From Cypionkella psychrotolerans (lineage in GTDB: Bacteria > Pseudomonadota > Alphaproteobacteria > Rhodobacterales > Rhodobacteraceae): DNA of 64,000 bases. Below, one piece after another: positions 8,621-16,658 of the stretch (its first letter is position 1; every line of letters starts with the position of its first letter). The notes beneath the pieces are model-generated. The model ran no database searches. It saw nothing but the letters and a program-made list of their open reading frames with translations, and was not told the DNA's origin. Where the stretch lies: positions 39,981 through 103,980 of the forward strand of contig NZ_LGIC01000017.1 of assembly GCF_001294535.1 (NCBI RefSeq), read 5' to 3'. A program made the position numbers and the translations under genes.

Positions 8621-8650
8621 GGCCGCCCATCGGTTTGGGCGGCCTTTTTT
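8621..8650 (+). terminator. Rho-independent terminator
   Basis: Nine-base stem GGCCGCCCA / TGGGCGGCC (8621-8629 with 8636-8644) followed directly by six T. It ends the peptidoglycan-binding protein transcript just before the convergent puuD gene. Confidence 0.93.
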
Positions 8651-8659
8651 ATGGCTCAT

Positions 8660-9895
8660 TTAGCTGCTTTGACCGCCCTGCCCTGCGGATTGGAACCAGC
8701 GGCGGATGGTGTCGCGCTCGGGGTCTTCCATGTAGCTGAGGTTGGCGGGGGGCATCGCGTGGGTCAGGCCGGCTTGCATATAGATGCGTTTGGCTTCCGC
8801 TGCGATTTGGGCGGGGGTTTCCAGCACGACGCCTTTCGGGGGCCAGTAGATGCCCTCGTAGGCGGGCTCGGCGGCGTGGCACATTGAGCAGCGGCCTTGC
8901 ACGATGGAGACGACTTCGTCGAAGCCTTGGCCACTGGCGTAGGTAAGCGATGGGCCGTTCAGTGCGGCTTCCTCGGGGCGGTGGCGCATCGGGGCGGTGG
9001 AGAGCCATGCGATGATCAGGAAGATGATTGCGGTGACGAACCATGTCCAATGCGGGTTGCCCTTGCGGGCGTGTTTGGTGTTGAACCAGTGGCGGATGGT
9101 GACGCCCATCAGGAAGACGAGGGAGGCGATCAGCCAATTGTATTCAGTGGCGAACACCAAGGGGTAGTGGTTGGACAGCATCAGGAACAATACTGGGAGT
9201 GTCAGGTAGTTGTTGTGGGTGCTGCGTTGTTTGGCGATCTTGCCGTATTTCGGGTCGGGGGTGCGGCCTGCTTTCAGGTCAGCCACCACGATGCGCTGGT
9301 TTGGCATGATGATCATGAAGACGTTGGCGGACATGATGGTGGCGGTGAAGGCTCCGAGATGGAGGAGCGCGGCGCGGCCGGAAAAGACTTGGGTGTAGCC
9401 CCAAGCCATGCCGACGAGGATGATATACAGGCCGATCATCAGCCGGGTGTTGTCGTCGCCGAAGCGGCTTTTGCAGATCAGATCATAGGCGATCCAGCCG
9501 AAGGCGAGGGAGGCGAGGGATATGGCGATGGCTTGGGTTTGGCTGAGGTCGGCTATAGCGGGGTCAATCAGGTAGAGGTTGGCGCCGAGGTAGTAGACCA
9601 GAAACAGCATGGCGAAACCGGAGAGCCATGTGGTGTAGCTTTCCCATTTGAACCAGGTGAGGTGTTCGGGCAGCATCTCGGGGGCAACGAGGTATTTCTG
9701 GATGTGGTAGAAGCCGCCGCCGTGGACTTGCCATTCCTCGCCATGGGCTAAGGCAGGCAAGCTGGGGGTTTTGCGCAGGCCAAGGTCGAGGGCGATGAAG
9801 TAAAAGGATGAGCCGATCCACGCCATCGCGGTGGTGACATGCAGCCAGCGCGCGGCGAGTTCGACCCATTCCCACAGCACAACCCAGTCATACAT
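8660..9895 (-). CDS. puuD: Urate hydroxylase PuuD (membrane protein with cytochrome c domain)
   Basis: 411 residues. About eight hydrophobic helices fill the first 300 residues, followed by a C-terminal cytochrome c domain with heme motif CSMCH at 336-340 and a likely distal Met in HAMPPANLS. This is the PuuD architecture: it oxidises urate to 5-hydroxyisourate at the cytoplasmic membrane and passes electrons to the respiratory chain through its heme domain, replacing soluble urate oxidase. The N-terminal WVELAARWLHVTTAMAWIG segment is characteristic. The divergent LysR gene 91 bp away is its likely regulator. No other purine-degradation genes (hiuH, uraD, xdh) are in view, so the rest of the pathway must lie elsewhere. 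Confidence 0.92.
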   Translation of the reverse strand: MYDWVVLWEWVELAARWLHVTTAMAWIGSSFYFIALDLGLRKTPSLPALAHGEEWQVHGGGFYHIQKYLVAPEMLPEHLTWFKWESYTTWLSGFAMLFLVYYLGANLYLIDPAIADLSQTQAIAISLASLAFGWIAYDLICKSRFGDDNTRLMIGLYIILVGMAWGYTQVFSGRAALLHLGAFTATIMSANVFMIIMPNQRIVVADLKAGRTPDPKYGKIAKQRSTHNNYLTLPVLFLMLSNHYPLVFATEYNWLIASLVFLMGVTIRHWFNTKHARKGNPHWTWFVTAIIFLIIAWLSTAPMRHRPEEAALNGPSLTYASGQGFDEVVSIVQGRCSMCHAAEPAYEGIYWPPKGVVLETPAQIAAEAKRIYMQAGLTHAMPPANLSYMEDPERDTIRRWFQSAGQGGQSS

Positions 9896-9907
9896 CGGTA
9901 GTCTCCT

Positions 9908-9957
9908 GTTTTCAGCAGGCTATACCGGGCAGCATTGATCTGTTAATCCTGAAAAAC
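9908..9957. promoter_or_regulatory. Candidate operator between puuD and the LysR gene
   Basis: GTTTTCAG (9908-9915) and CCTGAAAAAC (9948-9957) form an imperfect inverted repeat inside the 91-bp divergent gap. LysR regulators commonly bind such spaced dyads. Identified by eye only. Confidence 0.35.
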
Positions 9958-9986
9958 CGGGGAATACTTTCAAGATTGGCGCGAAA

Positions 9987-10925
9987 ATGTCCTATGTCAA
10001 CACGATCAAGATGTTTGTGCGGGTGTATGAGTTGGGCTCGATGTCGGCGGCGGCGCGGGATCAGCGCACCTCGCCTGCGGTGGCCTCGGCGCGGATATCC
10101 GAGTTGGAAAAGCATTTGGGGGTGAGACTATTCTCGCGCACGACGCGGAGTTTGCAGCCGACCGAGAATGGCCGGATTTTCTTTGAGGGCGCGAAGAAGG
10201 TTTTGGAGGCCATCGACGAGGCCGAAGCGGCGGTGATGGATGTCACACAAAACCCCAGGGGGACGATCTTTGTCTCGGCCCCACTGGGGGTGGGGCGGCG
10301 GTTTATTGCGCCGCATGTGCCGGTTTTTAAGGATATGTATCCGCAGATTGATGTGCGGCTACGGCTTTCAGACCGCATCATTGATGTGACGGCTGAGGGC
10401 TTGGATGTGGCATTTCATCTCGGGATTTTGGAAGATTCGACGCTGAAGGTGCGGTTGATTGCCGATTGCCCGCGGGTTTTGTGCGCCGCGCCCGCCTATA
10501 TCGCGCGGCGGGGGATGCCTGCGGATGGGGTGGCTTTGGTGGGTGACAAGCACGAATGTCTGAACCTGCGGTTTCCCGGCGCGAAGGAATTTCAATGGGC
10601 ATTGCAGACCCCCGACGGGGTGCGGCGTTATGAGATCACCGGGCCGTTTGAGAGCGATGACGGCGATGTGCTGACCGGCTGGGCGCTGGATGGGCGCGGC
10701 ATCGTGATGAAGCCGGTGTTTGAGGTAGCAGATCATTTGCGGTCTGGGGCTTTGGTGCCGGTAGCTACGGCAACGCCGCCTCTGCCGACGCAGCTTTCTA
10801 GTTTGTCGCAGCATCGGCGGTTGAAGGACCCGAAGGTGAAGCTGTTCACCGATTTCATGGCGGCGCATGTGCGCGATGCGGTACGCGGGGCGATTGAGGG
10901 GCGTTCGGTAGCAATGGCGGGGTAA
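9987..10925 (+). CDS. LysR family transcriptional regulator
   Basis: 312 residues. The N-terminal winged helix-turn-helix (about 1-60; MFVRVYELGSMSAAARDQRTSPAVASARISELEKHLGVRLFSR, listed here only as the family signature region 9-51) is followed by a periplasmic-binding-protein-like effector domain (about 90-300). It is transcribed divergently from puuD, the classical arrangement for a LysR regulator and its target, so control of urate oxidation is the natural inference; the ligand cannot be read from the sequence. ATG at 9987. The stop codon sits within a GC hairpin. Confidence 0.88.
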   Translation: MSYVNTIKMFVRVYELGSMSAAARDQRTSPAVASARISELEKHLGVRLFSRTTRSLQPTENGRIFFEGAKKVLEAIDEAEAAVMDVTQNPRGTIFVSAPLGVGRRFIAPHVPVFKDMYPQIDVRLRLSDRIIDVTAEGLDVAFHLGILEDSTLKVRLIADCPRVLCAAPAYIARRGMPADGVALVGDKHECLNLRFPGAKEFQWALQTPDGVRRYEITGPFESDDGDVLTGWALDGRGIVMKPVFEVADHLRSGALVPVATATPPLPTQLSSLSQHRRLKDPKVKLFTDFMAAHVRDAVRGAIEGRSVAMAG

Positions 10926-10933
10926 GCCCCGCC
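10916..10933 (+). terminator. GC hairpin over the LysR stop codon
   Basis: GGCGGGG-TAAG-CCCCGCC forms a 7-bp stem whose loop contains the TAA stop of the LysR gene. There is no T-run, so it may be a 3'-end stabiliser rather than a true terminator. Confidence 0.45.
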
Positions 10934-11003
10934 CTACCCGGTTTCAACTGGGCTCCGCACCGCCCGCGCGAACGACTGGGCGGTGCTCGGCGTTGACACC
11001 TAC

Positions 11004-11061
11004 GCCTCCGGCGGGGATATTTTTGCCAAGATGAAACGAAAATTTTAGATAAATTTTAGGG
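11004..11061 (+). repeat. Dispersed intergenic repeat, variant GATATTT tail
   Basis: Head GCCTCCGGCGGG, then GATATTTTTGCCAAGATGA, then AATTTTAGATAAATTTTAGG. The AT-rich extension recurs nearly unchanged after the copy at 50283 (AATTTTAGATAAGTTTTAGG). In both places a minus-strand gene ends just to the right. Confidence 0.75.
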
Positions 11062-11063
11062 AT

Positions 11064-11828
11064 TTAAGTCTCGTAGGGCCAGTTGGCTTGGCTAAAGGCT
11101 CCGCCGTCGACCCAAAGGGTTTGGCCCGTCACAAAGGCGGCGGCGTCTGAGATCAGGAATAGCAGCGGTCCGGCAAGGTCTTGCGGTAAGCCGACGCGGC
11201 GCAGCGGGGTGACGCGGGCCCAAGTGGCGTCGTAATCGGGGGCCTCGGCGGCGGTGCGGGCGGTGGCGATGGCGCCGGGGGCGATGCAGTTGACGCGGAT
11301 GTTGTGGGGGCCGAGCTCAACAGCGGCGACTTTGGTGAATTGCTCGATGCCGCCTTTCGAGGTGGTGTAATCGACCAGTTTCGGAAAGGCGAGTTTGTTG
11401 CAGCCGGAGCCGAGGGTGATGATGGCACCGGGCTGGTTTGCCTTGATCATGGCTTTCGCGGCGGCTTGGGTGTTGAGGAAGGTGCCGCGCAGGTTGGTGG
11501 CGATGGTGCGGTCCCAATCATCCGGGTTCAGGTCGAGGAGGCTGGACCAGGTTTGGATGCCTGCGTTGTTGACCATGACAGAGGGGGCAGTTTCGGCCCA
11601 ATCGGCGGCTTCAGCGTGGAAGCGGGTGGTTTCGGCGGCGTCGCCCGCGTCACATTCCCAAGCGCGGGCGCGTTGGCCGAGGGCTTCGACGGTGGCGATC
11701 AGGGTGACGGCGGCTTCGGTTTGGTTGAGGTGGGTGAAGCCTATGTCATAGCCAGCACCCGCAAGCGCGGTCACGAGCGCGTGGCCGATGGCGGAGGGGC
11801 CTGCGGTGACGAGGGCGAGTTTGGGCAT
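11064..11828 (-). CDS. SDR family oxidoreductase
   Basis: 254 residues, typical for a classical short-chain dehydrogenase. It has an N-terminal Rossmann start (LALVTAGPSAIGHALV, with the usual TGxxxGIG altered to TAGPSAIG), NNAG near residue 85, a catalytic Y-x-x-x-K (YTTSKGG) and the C-terminal TGQTLWVDGG typical of sugar or ketoacyl reductases. The substrate is unknown. The ATG at 11828 has AAAGG about 8 nt upstream; a longer frame to 11861 lacks a good site. It lies downstream of the M19 dipeptidase gene on the same strand, separated by a repeat, so co-transcription is possible but not required. Confidence 0.88.
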   Translation of the reverse strand: MPKLALVTAGPSAIGHALVTALAGAGYDIGFTHLNQTEAAVTLIATVEALGQRARAWECDAGDAAETTRFHAEAADWAETAPSVMVNNAGIQTWSSLLDLNPDDWDRTIATNLRGTFLNTQAAAKAMIKANQPGAIITLGSGCNKLAFPKLVDYTTSKGGIEQFTKVAAVELGPHNIRVNCIAPGAIATARTAAEAPDYDATWARVTPLRRVGLPQDLAGPLLFLISDAAAFVTGQTLWVDGGAFSQANWPYET

Positions 11829-11887
11829 GGTCTGACCTTTGAGAGGGATTTCATGCACCATGCCGGAGGACTCTTATTGGAGGAAGA

Positions 11888-11918
11888 GCCTCCGGCGGGA
11901 GTATTTCAGAAAGAGCAA
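11888..11918 (+). repeat. Dispersed intergenic repeat, GAGTATTT tail
   Basis: Head GCCTCCGGCGG joined to GAGTATTTCAGAAAGAGCAA. This copy combines the head usual in the GATATTT group with the tail of the GAGTATTT group, which shows that the two are one family. Confidence 0.8.
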
Positions 11919-11930
11919 TCTTTCAGGGAG

Positions 11931-12989
11931 TTATTCGCCCCAAGTGCGGTCTAGCAGGGCGAGCCAGTTGTCGTAGCACAGCTTTTGCATCAGAGCCTGA
12001 CCGTAGCCGTGGTCGAGCATCGCCTGTTGCAGGGCGGGCAGGCCGGTGACGTCGCCAATGCCGTTGGGCAGGGTTGCGCCGTCGAAGTCGGAGCCGAGGC
12101 CGAGATGGTCTTCGCCCAATTGGGCGAGCAGGTGATCGAGGTGGGCAAGGACGTCTTCCCAGCCCATGTCGCCCGACTGTTTGCCATCGCGGCGCAGGAA
12201 GGAGGTGGCGAAGTTGAGGCCGACCATGCCTTTGCTGTCGCGGATCATGTGGAGTTGGCGGTCGGTGAGGTTGCGGCTGGAGGGGGTGATGGCGTGGGCG
12301 TTGGAATGGGTGGCGACGAGGGGGGCGTTGGTCAGGGCGGCCACGTCGTTGAAGCCTGCTTCGTTGATGTGGGAGAGGTCGATCATGATTTTCAGATCGT
12401 TGCAGGTGCGGATCAGGCGTTTTCCGGCGTCTGTGAGGCCCGCGCCGGTGTCGGGGCTGGAAGGGTATGCAAAGGGGACGCCGTGGCCGAAGATGGTGGG
12501 ACGCGACCAGACCGGGCCGAGGCTGCGCAGGCCGAGGGCGTGGAAGGCGTAGAGGTTGTCTAGGTTTGCGTCGATGGCCTCGGCGCCTTCCATGTGCAGG
12601 ATGCCTGCAATGGTGTTGGATTTCAGGCAGTCGCGGATTTGCGCGGTGGTGGTGCAGAGTTTGAACTGGCCTTTGGAGCTGCGTTCCATCCAGAGGAATT
12701 GGCGGGCCATTGAGAAGGCGGTCGACAGGGCTTCGGGTTCGGTTATCAGGTCGCCGAGCGGGATGGTGAACGGCGGGTTTTCCATCTGCGTCATGTAGTT
12801 GGGGGCGTCGTGGGCCTCTGGCGAGGGAATGTAGATGGCGAAGAAGCCCGCTTTGAAGCCGCCCTTTTGCATCCGGGGCAGGTCGAGATGGCCTTTGCCT
12901 TCACCGGTCAGCCAGATCGCCTCGCGGTTTTCGGGGTGTTTGTGCAGGCGCAGCAGCAGGTCGTTGTGGCCGTCGAAAGTGGGGAACAT
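11931..12989 (-). CDS. Membrane dipeptidase (peptidase M19), copy 1
   Basis: 352-residue zinc dipeptidase of the renal dipeptidase/PvdM type, which hydrolyses dipeptides including D-residue substrates. Metal and active-site features visible: FDGHND (H8, D10), the bridging Glu in HMEGAE, THSNAHA, SRNLTD and GSDFDG. No signal peptide is evident, so it probably acts in the cytoplasm on imported peptides. The ATG at 12989 follows an AAAGG site; the frame extends 77 codons further into the next intergenic stretch without family similarity. A second copy lies at 18436 beyond the peptide ABC transporter; both share LRSLGPVWSRP and FGHGVPF. The neighbourhood points to peptide import followed by hydrolysis. 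Confidence 0.92.
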   Translation of the reverse strand: MFPTFDGHNDLLLRLHKHPENREAIWLTGEGKGHLDLPRMQKGGFKAGFFAIYIPSPEAHDAPNYMTQMENPPFTIPLGDLITEPEALSTAFSMARQFLWMERSSKGQFKLCTTTAQIRDCLKSNTIAGILHMEGAEAIDANLDNLYAFHALGLRSLGPVWSRPTIFGHGVPFAYPSSPDTGAGLTDAGKRLIRTCNDLKIMIDLSHINEAGFNDVAALTNAPLVATHSNAHAITPSSRNLTDRQLHMIRDSKGMVGLNFATSFLRRDGKQSGDMGWEDVLAHLDHLLAQLGEDHLGLGSDFDGATLPNGIGDVTGLPALQQAMLDHGYGQALMQKLCYDNWLALLDRTWGE

Positions 12990-13010
12990 TTTTAGTGCCT
13001 TTGTGTTTTG

Positions 13011-13062
13011 GGCAAGCGGCTGGGGCGTTGCCCCAGACCCCAGGATATTTGAGCCAATGTGA
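13011..13062 (+). repeat. Degenerate copy of the intergenic repeat with stem head
   Basis: A stem CTGGGGC / GCCCCAG is followed by ACCCCAG and GATATTTGAGCC, the same design (stem, ACCCC, GATATTTGAG) as at 44428 but with a diverged end. It lies between the dipeptidase start and the ATPase gene. Confidence 0.55.
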
Positions 13063-13081
13063 AAGTTGGCTTGGGGATGGA

Positions 13082-13831
13082 TTAGCCTTCGAGCATCCGG
13101 TCGGCGGAGGCTGCGAACAGGCTGCGGGCGTAGGGGGTTTGCATTTGGGCGGTGGCGAGGGCTTCGCGGGTGAGTTCCTCCACCGCTTTGCCGTGTTGCA
13201 TCACGAGGATGCGGTCGCACATGTGGTCGATCACGGCGAGGTCGTGGGAGACCATCAGGAAGGTGAGGCCTCTTTCCGTGCGCAGGCGGGAGAGAAGGTT
13301 GAGGGTTTCGGCTTGGACCGAGGCGTCGAGGGCGGAGGTGGGCTCGTCCAGCAGTAGAATTTCGGGTTGCAACATCAAAGCGCGCGCTATGGCCACGCGT
13401 TGGCGTTGGCCGCCTGAGAGTTGGTGAGGGTAGCGGAAGCGGAAGTTGGGCGGCAGGCCCACGTCGGTAAGGGCCTTGGTGATCGCGGCATCGGTGAGCG
13501 GCAGGCCGTGGATGGCGAGGGGCTCGGATAGGGTGCGGTCGATGGTGTGGCGGGGGTGGAGGCTGGCGTAGGGGTCTTGGAACACCATTTGCACTTTGCG
13601 CGAGAAGGCGCGGTCGTGGGTGATCGGTTTGCCGTTGATGCGGATGCTGCCGCCGCTGATGGGGGCAAGGCCGCAGATCGCGCGCAGGATAGTGGATTTT
13701 CCGGAGCCGCTTTCGCCGACGAGGCCGAAGGATTCTTGGGCTTTGACGTTGAGCGAGACGCCTTCGACGGCGCGGACGTGGCGGCCTTGGGCGGTGAAGG
13801 TGACGGAGAGGTTTTCGATTTCTATCAGCAT
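13082..13831 (-). CDS. Oligopeptide ABC transporter ATP-binding protein (DppF/OppF type)
   Basis: 249 residues with Walker A GESGSGKST (about 38-46), signature LSGGQRQRVAIARAL, Walker B LLLDEPTSALD and the switch His in MVSHD. It lacks the C-terminal oligopeptide extension in full length. It is the last gene of a five-gene transporter operon and powers peptide import with its sister ATPase. The ATG at 13831 starts 2 nt after the upstream stop (TGA AC ATG), implying translational coupling. An upstream in-frame codon at 13846 lies inside the preceding gene and is less likely. Confidence 0.9.
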   Translation of the reverse strand: MLIEIENLSVTFTAQGRHVRAVEGVSLNVKAQESFGLVGESGSGKSTILRAICGLAPISGGSIRINGKPITHDRAFSRKVQMVFQDPYASLHPRHTIDRTLSEPLAIHGLPLTDAAITKALTDVGLPPNFRFRYPHQLSGGQRQRVAIARALMLQPEILLLDEPTSALDASVQAETLNLLSRLRTERGLTFLMVSHDLAVIDHMCDRILVMQHGKAVEELTREALATAQMQTPYARSLFAASADRMLEG

Positions 13832-13833
13832 GT

Positions 13834-14664
13834 TCAGAGCGCCCAACTTGCGTCGCGGTCTAGGCTTGGCAGAGCTTCGCGGGTGCCGCCGATGCGCGGA
13901 AGGCAGTTCAGCAGGCCTTGGGTGTAGGGGTGTTTGGCATGCATCAGGTCTTTCGCGGCCAGTTCTTCGACGACTTTGCCTTTATACATCACCAAAACGC
14001 GGTCGCAGAAACGGGCGACGAGGCGCAGGTCGTGGGAGATGAAGATCAGGCCCATGCCGCGGGTTTTCACAAGGTTGTCGAGGATGGAGAGGACTTCGGC
14101 TTGCACCGTCACATCGAGGGCGGAGGTGGGTTCATCGGCGATCAACAGGTCGGGGTTGGGGATCAGCATCATTGCGATCATCACGCGCTGGCCCATGCCG
14201 CCGGAAAGCTCGTGCGGGTAGGCCTCCATCACACGCTGCGGGTCGCGGATTTGCACGGCGTTCAGCGCGTCGATGGCTTTGGCGATGGCCTCGGACTTTG
14301 AGACTTTGTCGCGCTGGCGCAGGCCCTCGGTCAGTTGTGCGCCAACCTTCATCACCGGGTTAAGGGAATATTTCGGGTCTTGCATCACCATGGCGATGCG
14401 GGGGCCGCGGAGGGCGCGCATCTGGGTTTCCGAGGCTTTCATCAGATCAATGCCGTCGAAGGTCATCTCATCGGCTTCGATCTTCCCCGGGGGACGGATC
14501 AGGCGGAGGACGGAGCGACCTGTCATGGTTTTGCCGGACCCGGACTCACCCACGATGCCAAGGCGTTCGCGGTTCAGATCGAACGAGACGCCACGGACGG
14601 CTTCGACGCGGCCTGCTTCGGTGTCAAAGGTGACGCGGAGGTTTTTGACGGTGAGGAGGCTCAT
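13834..14664 (-). CDS. Oligopeptide ABC transporter ATP-binding protein (DppD/OppD type)
   Basis: 276 residues. Walker A GESGSGKTMT, signature LSGGMGQRVMIAMML, Walker B LLIADEPTSALDV and FISHD are all present. The C-terminal YTQGLLNCLPRIG segment is the oligopeptide-transporter tail (oligo_HPY). It overlaps the upstream permease stop by four bases (ATGA at 14661-14664), so the start is well fixed. It pairs with the downstream ATPase to drive the importer encoded at 13.1-18.3 kb. Confidence 0.92.
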   Translation of the reverse strand: MSLLTVKNLRVTFDTEAGRVEAVRGVSFDLNRERLGIVGESGSGKTMTGRSVLRLIRPPGKIEADEMTFDGIDLMKASETQMRALRGPRIAMVMQDPKYSLNPVMKVGAQLTEGLRQRDKVSKSEAIAKAIDALNAVQIRDPQRVMEAYPHELSGGMGQRVMIAMMLIPNPDLLIADEPTSALDVTVQAEVLSILDNLVKTRGMGLIFISHDLRLVARFCDRVLVMYKGKVVEELAAKDLMHAKHPYTQGLLNCLPRIGGTREALPSLDRDASWAL

Positions 14665-15566
14665 TTGCTGGCGCTTTTCGGATCGAGAACGTCGCGGAGG
14701 CCGTCGCCCAGCAGGTTGAAGCCAAGGCTGACGATGAAGATGGCGAGGCCGGGCATGGTGGCGACCCACCATTGCTCAAACAAGAACTTGCGGCCTGCGG
14801 AGATCATCAGACCCCATTCAGGCAGGGGTGGTTGCACGCCTAGGCCAAGGAAGCCGAGCCCCGCGGCGGTGAGGATGACGCCTGCCATGTCGAGGGTGAC
14901 GCGGATGATCACCGAGGGCAGGCACATTGGAATGACATGGCCCCAGATGATGCGGATGGGGCCTGCGCCTTGCAGTTTGACAGCGGCGATATAGTCGGAG
15001 CTGCGCACGGTCAGGGTTTCAGCGCGGGAGACCCGGGCGTAGGGGGGCCATGAGGTCAGCGCGATGGCGAGGACGGCGTTCTCCATACCTGGGCCGAGGA
15101 CAGCCACCAAGGCGAGGGCGAGGATCAACTTGGGGAAGGCGAGGAAAATGTCAGTGATCCGCATCAGGATGGTGTCGACCCAACCGCCGAAATAGCCTGC
15201 GACGGTGCCGATGATCAGGCCGACGACCGGGGCAGTCAGGATCACCAGCAGCACAATGTAGAGGGTGATACGGCTGCCGTAGAGGATGCGGGAGAGGATA
15301 TCTCGACCGAAATCGTCAGTTCCTAAGATGTTGCCGGGGGTGCCGGGGGGCAGCAGGCGGCGGCCGAGTTCTTGGGTGATCGGGTCATGCGGGGCAAGCA
15401 GCGGCGCGAAGATCGCGACGAACAGCAGGGCGGCGGTGATCAAGAGGCCGATCATCGCCAATGGGTTGCGGCGCAGGCGCAGCCAGCTCAGGTAGCTTTG
15501 GCCGAGGCGGGATTGCATCCGCGAGGCCGGGTTGGGGTCGCGCAGCCATGTGGTGAGTGTGCTCAT
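14661..15566 (-). CDS. Oligopeptide ABC transporter permease (DppC type)
   Basis: 301 residues with a cytoplasmic N terminus, an OppC N-terminal helix (LAMIGLLITAALLFVAIFAPLL, about residues 37-58) and five further helices. It carries the LGTDDFGRDILSRILYGSR signature of the DppC group and an EAA-type loop (ETLTVRSSDYIAAVKLQGAG region). It overlaps the upstream permease by ATGA and the downstream ATPase by ATGA. It forms the inner-membrane channel with the DppB-type partner. Confidence 0.93.
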   Translation of the reverse strand: MSTLTTWLRDPNPASRMQSRLGQSYLSWLRLRRNPLAMIGLLITAALLFVAIFAPLLAPHDPITQELGRRLLPPGTPGNILGTDDFGRDILSRILYGSRITLYIVLLVILTAPVVGLIIGTVAGYFGGWVDTILMRITDIFLAFPKLILALALVAVLGPGMENAVLAIALTSWPPYARVSRAETLTVRSSDYIAAVKLQGAGPIRIIWGHVIPMCLPSVIIRVTLDMAGVILTAAGLGFLGLGVQPPLPEWGLMISAGRKFLFEQWWVATMPGLAIFIVSLGFNLLGDGLRDVLDPKSASK

Positions 15567-16621
15567 ACCCGCGCCCTCGGATCGACGAGGCGGTATAGCA
15601 GGTCTGACAGCATGTTGAGGCCGATATAGGCGATGCCGACAACGACAGTGCCCCCCAGAACGGCGGGCATGTCGGCGACCATCAGGGCGTCGGTAATATA
15701 GCTGCCAAGTCCCGGCCATGCGAAGATGGTTTCGGTCAGCACGGCACCTTCTAAGAGGTAGGCGTAGCTGAGCGCGATCACTGTGATCAGCGGCACCATG
15801 ACGTTTTTCAGGGCGTGGACCCAGATGACGCGACGTTCGGGCATGCCTTTGACGCGGGCGGTGGTGATGTATTCCTGGCCGAGTTCGTTCATCATAAAGC
15901 TACGGGTCATTCTGCTGATATAAGCCATTGAGATATAGGCAAGAATCCCGGCGGGCAGAATGATGTGGGAAAACGCGTTGGCGAACATGTCCCAACGGTT
16001 GTTGAGGGCTGTATCGAGCAGGATCATGCCGGTGTATTGCGTGAGTTCAAAGTCGAGTGACATTTGATAGCCTGCGTCTAAGCGTCCGGGGCCGCCGACC
16101 CAGCCGAGTTGGCCGTAGAACAGCAAAAGGCCCATCAGGCCAAGCCAGAATACCGGCATCGAATAGCCCATCAACCCGATCAGACGGGTGGATTGGTCGA
16201 AAAAGCTACCGGGTTTTGTGGCGGCGATAACTCCGGCAGGAACGCCCAAAAGCACGCCGAGAATGGTGGCGAGAGTGGCAAGTTCCAGCGTGGCGGGGAA
16301 GCGTTGGCTGACTTCCTCGAGCACAGGCTCGCGGGTGCGGATTGAGGTGCCGAGATCGCCTTGCAGGGTGTTGCCGACATAGATGCCGAACTGCTTCCAG
16401 AGGGGTTCGTTCAGGCCCAAACGCTCGCGCGCTTCCTCCATCTGCGCTTCCGTCGCGCGCTCGCCTAAGATCGACAGGACAGGATCGACCGGAATCACGT
16501 TAGAGATGAAGAACGTCACCATCAAAAGGCCAAGGAAGGTGACAAACAGCGTGACAACCGTGCCGCCGATTTGGCGAAGCAACGGGATCAGGCGCGAGGA
16601 CGGAGCGGGGGTGCTGGTCAT
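15563..16621 (-). CDS. Oligopeptide ABC transporter permease (DppB type)
   Basis: 352 residues. The N-terminal helix (GTVVTLFVTFLGLLMVTFFISNVIP), the large periplasmic loop, GDLGTSIRTREPV, and the EAA loop EYITTARVKGMPERRVIWVHALKN identify a DppB-type permease. The preferred start is the ATG at 16621; an earlier in-frame ATG at 16654 would put the first residues inside a perfect hairpin. No strong ribosome site is visible, so translation may depend on the hairpin context or on the upstream gene. Confidence 0.9.
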   Translation of the reverse strand: MTSTPAPSSRLIPLLRQIGGTVVTLFVTFLGLLMVTFFISNVIPVDPVLSILGERATEAQMEEARERLGLNEPLWKQFGIYVGNTLQGDLGTSIRTREPVLEEVSQRFPATLELATLATILGVLLGVPAGVIAATKPGSFFDQSTRLIGLMGYSMPVFWLGLMGLLLFYGQLGWVGGPGRLDAGYQMSLDFELTQYTGMILLDTALNNRWDMFANAFSHIILPAGILAYISMAYISRMTRSFMMNELGQEYITTARVKGMPERRVIWVHALKNVMVPLITVIALSYAYLLEGAVLTETIFAWPGLGSYITDALMVADMPAVLGGTVVVGIAYIGLNMLSDLLYRLVDPRARV

Positions 16622-16628
16622 GGAAAAC

Positions 16629-16652
16629 GGGCGGCCCATCGCTGGGCCGCCC
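16629..16652 (-). promoter_or_regulatory. Intercistronic hairpin between binding-protein and permease genes
   Basis: Perfect 10-bp stem GGGCGGCCCA / TGGGCCGCCC with a 4-nt loop, placed just after the substrate-binding-protein stop and just before the permease start. Such hairpins usually protect the upstream mRNA and limit read-through, giving more binding protein than membrane components. There is no long T-run, so full termination is unlikely. Confidence 0.8.
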
Positions 16653-16658
16653 ATGGCC

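Noticed and set aside
8897..9751. A 284-residue plus-strand frame
   Set aside because: Antisense to puuD, His/Gly/Glu-rich, with no recognisable domain; explained by the GC-rich codon structure of puuD.
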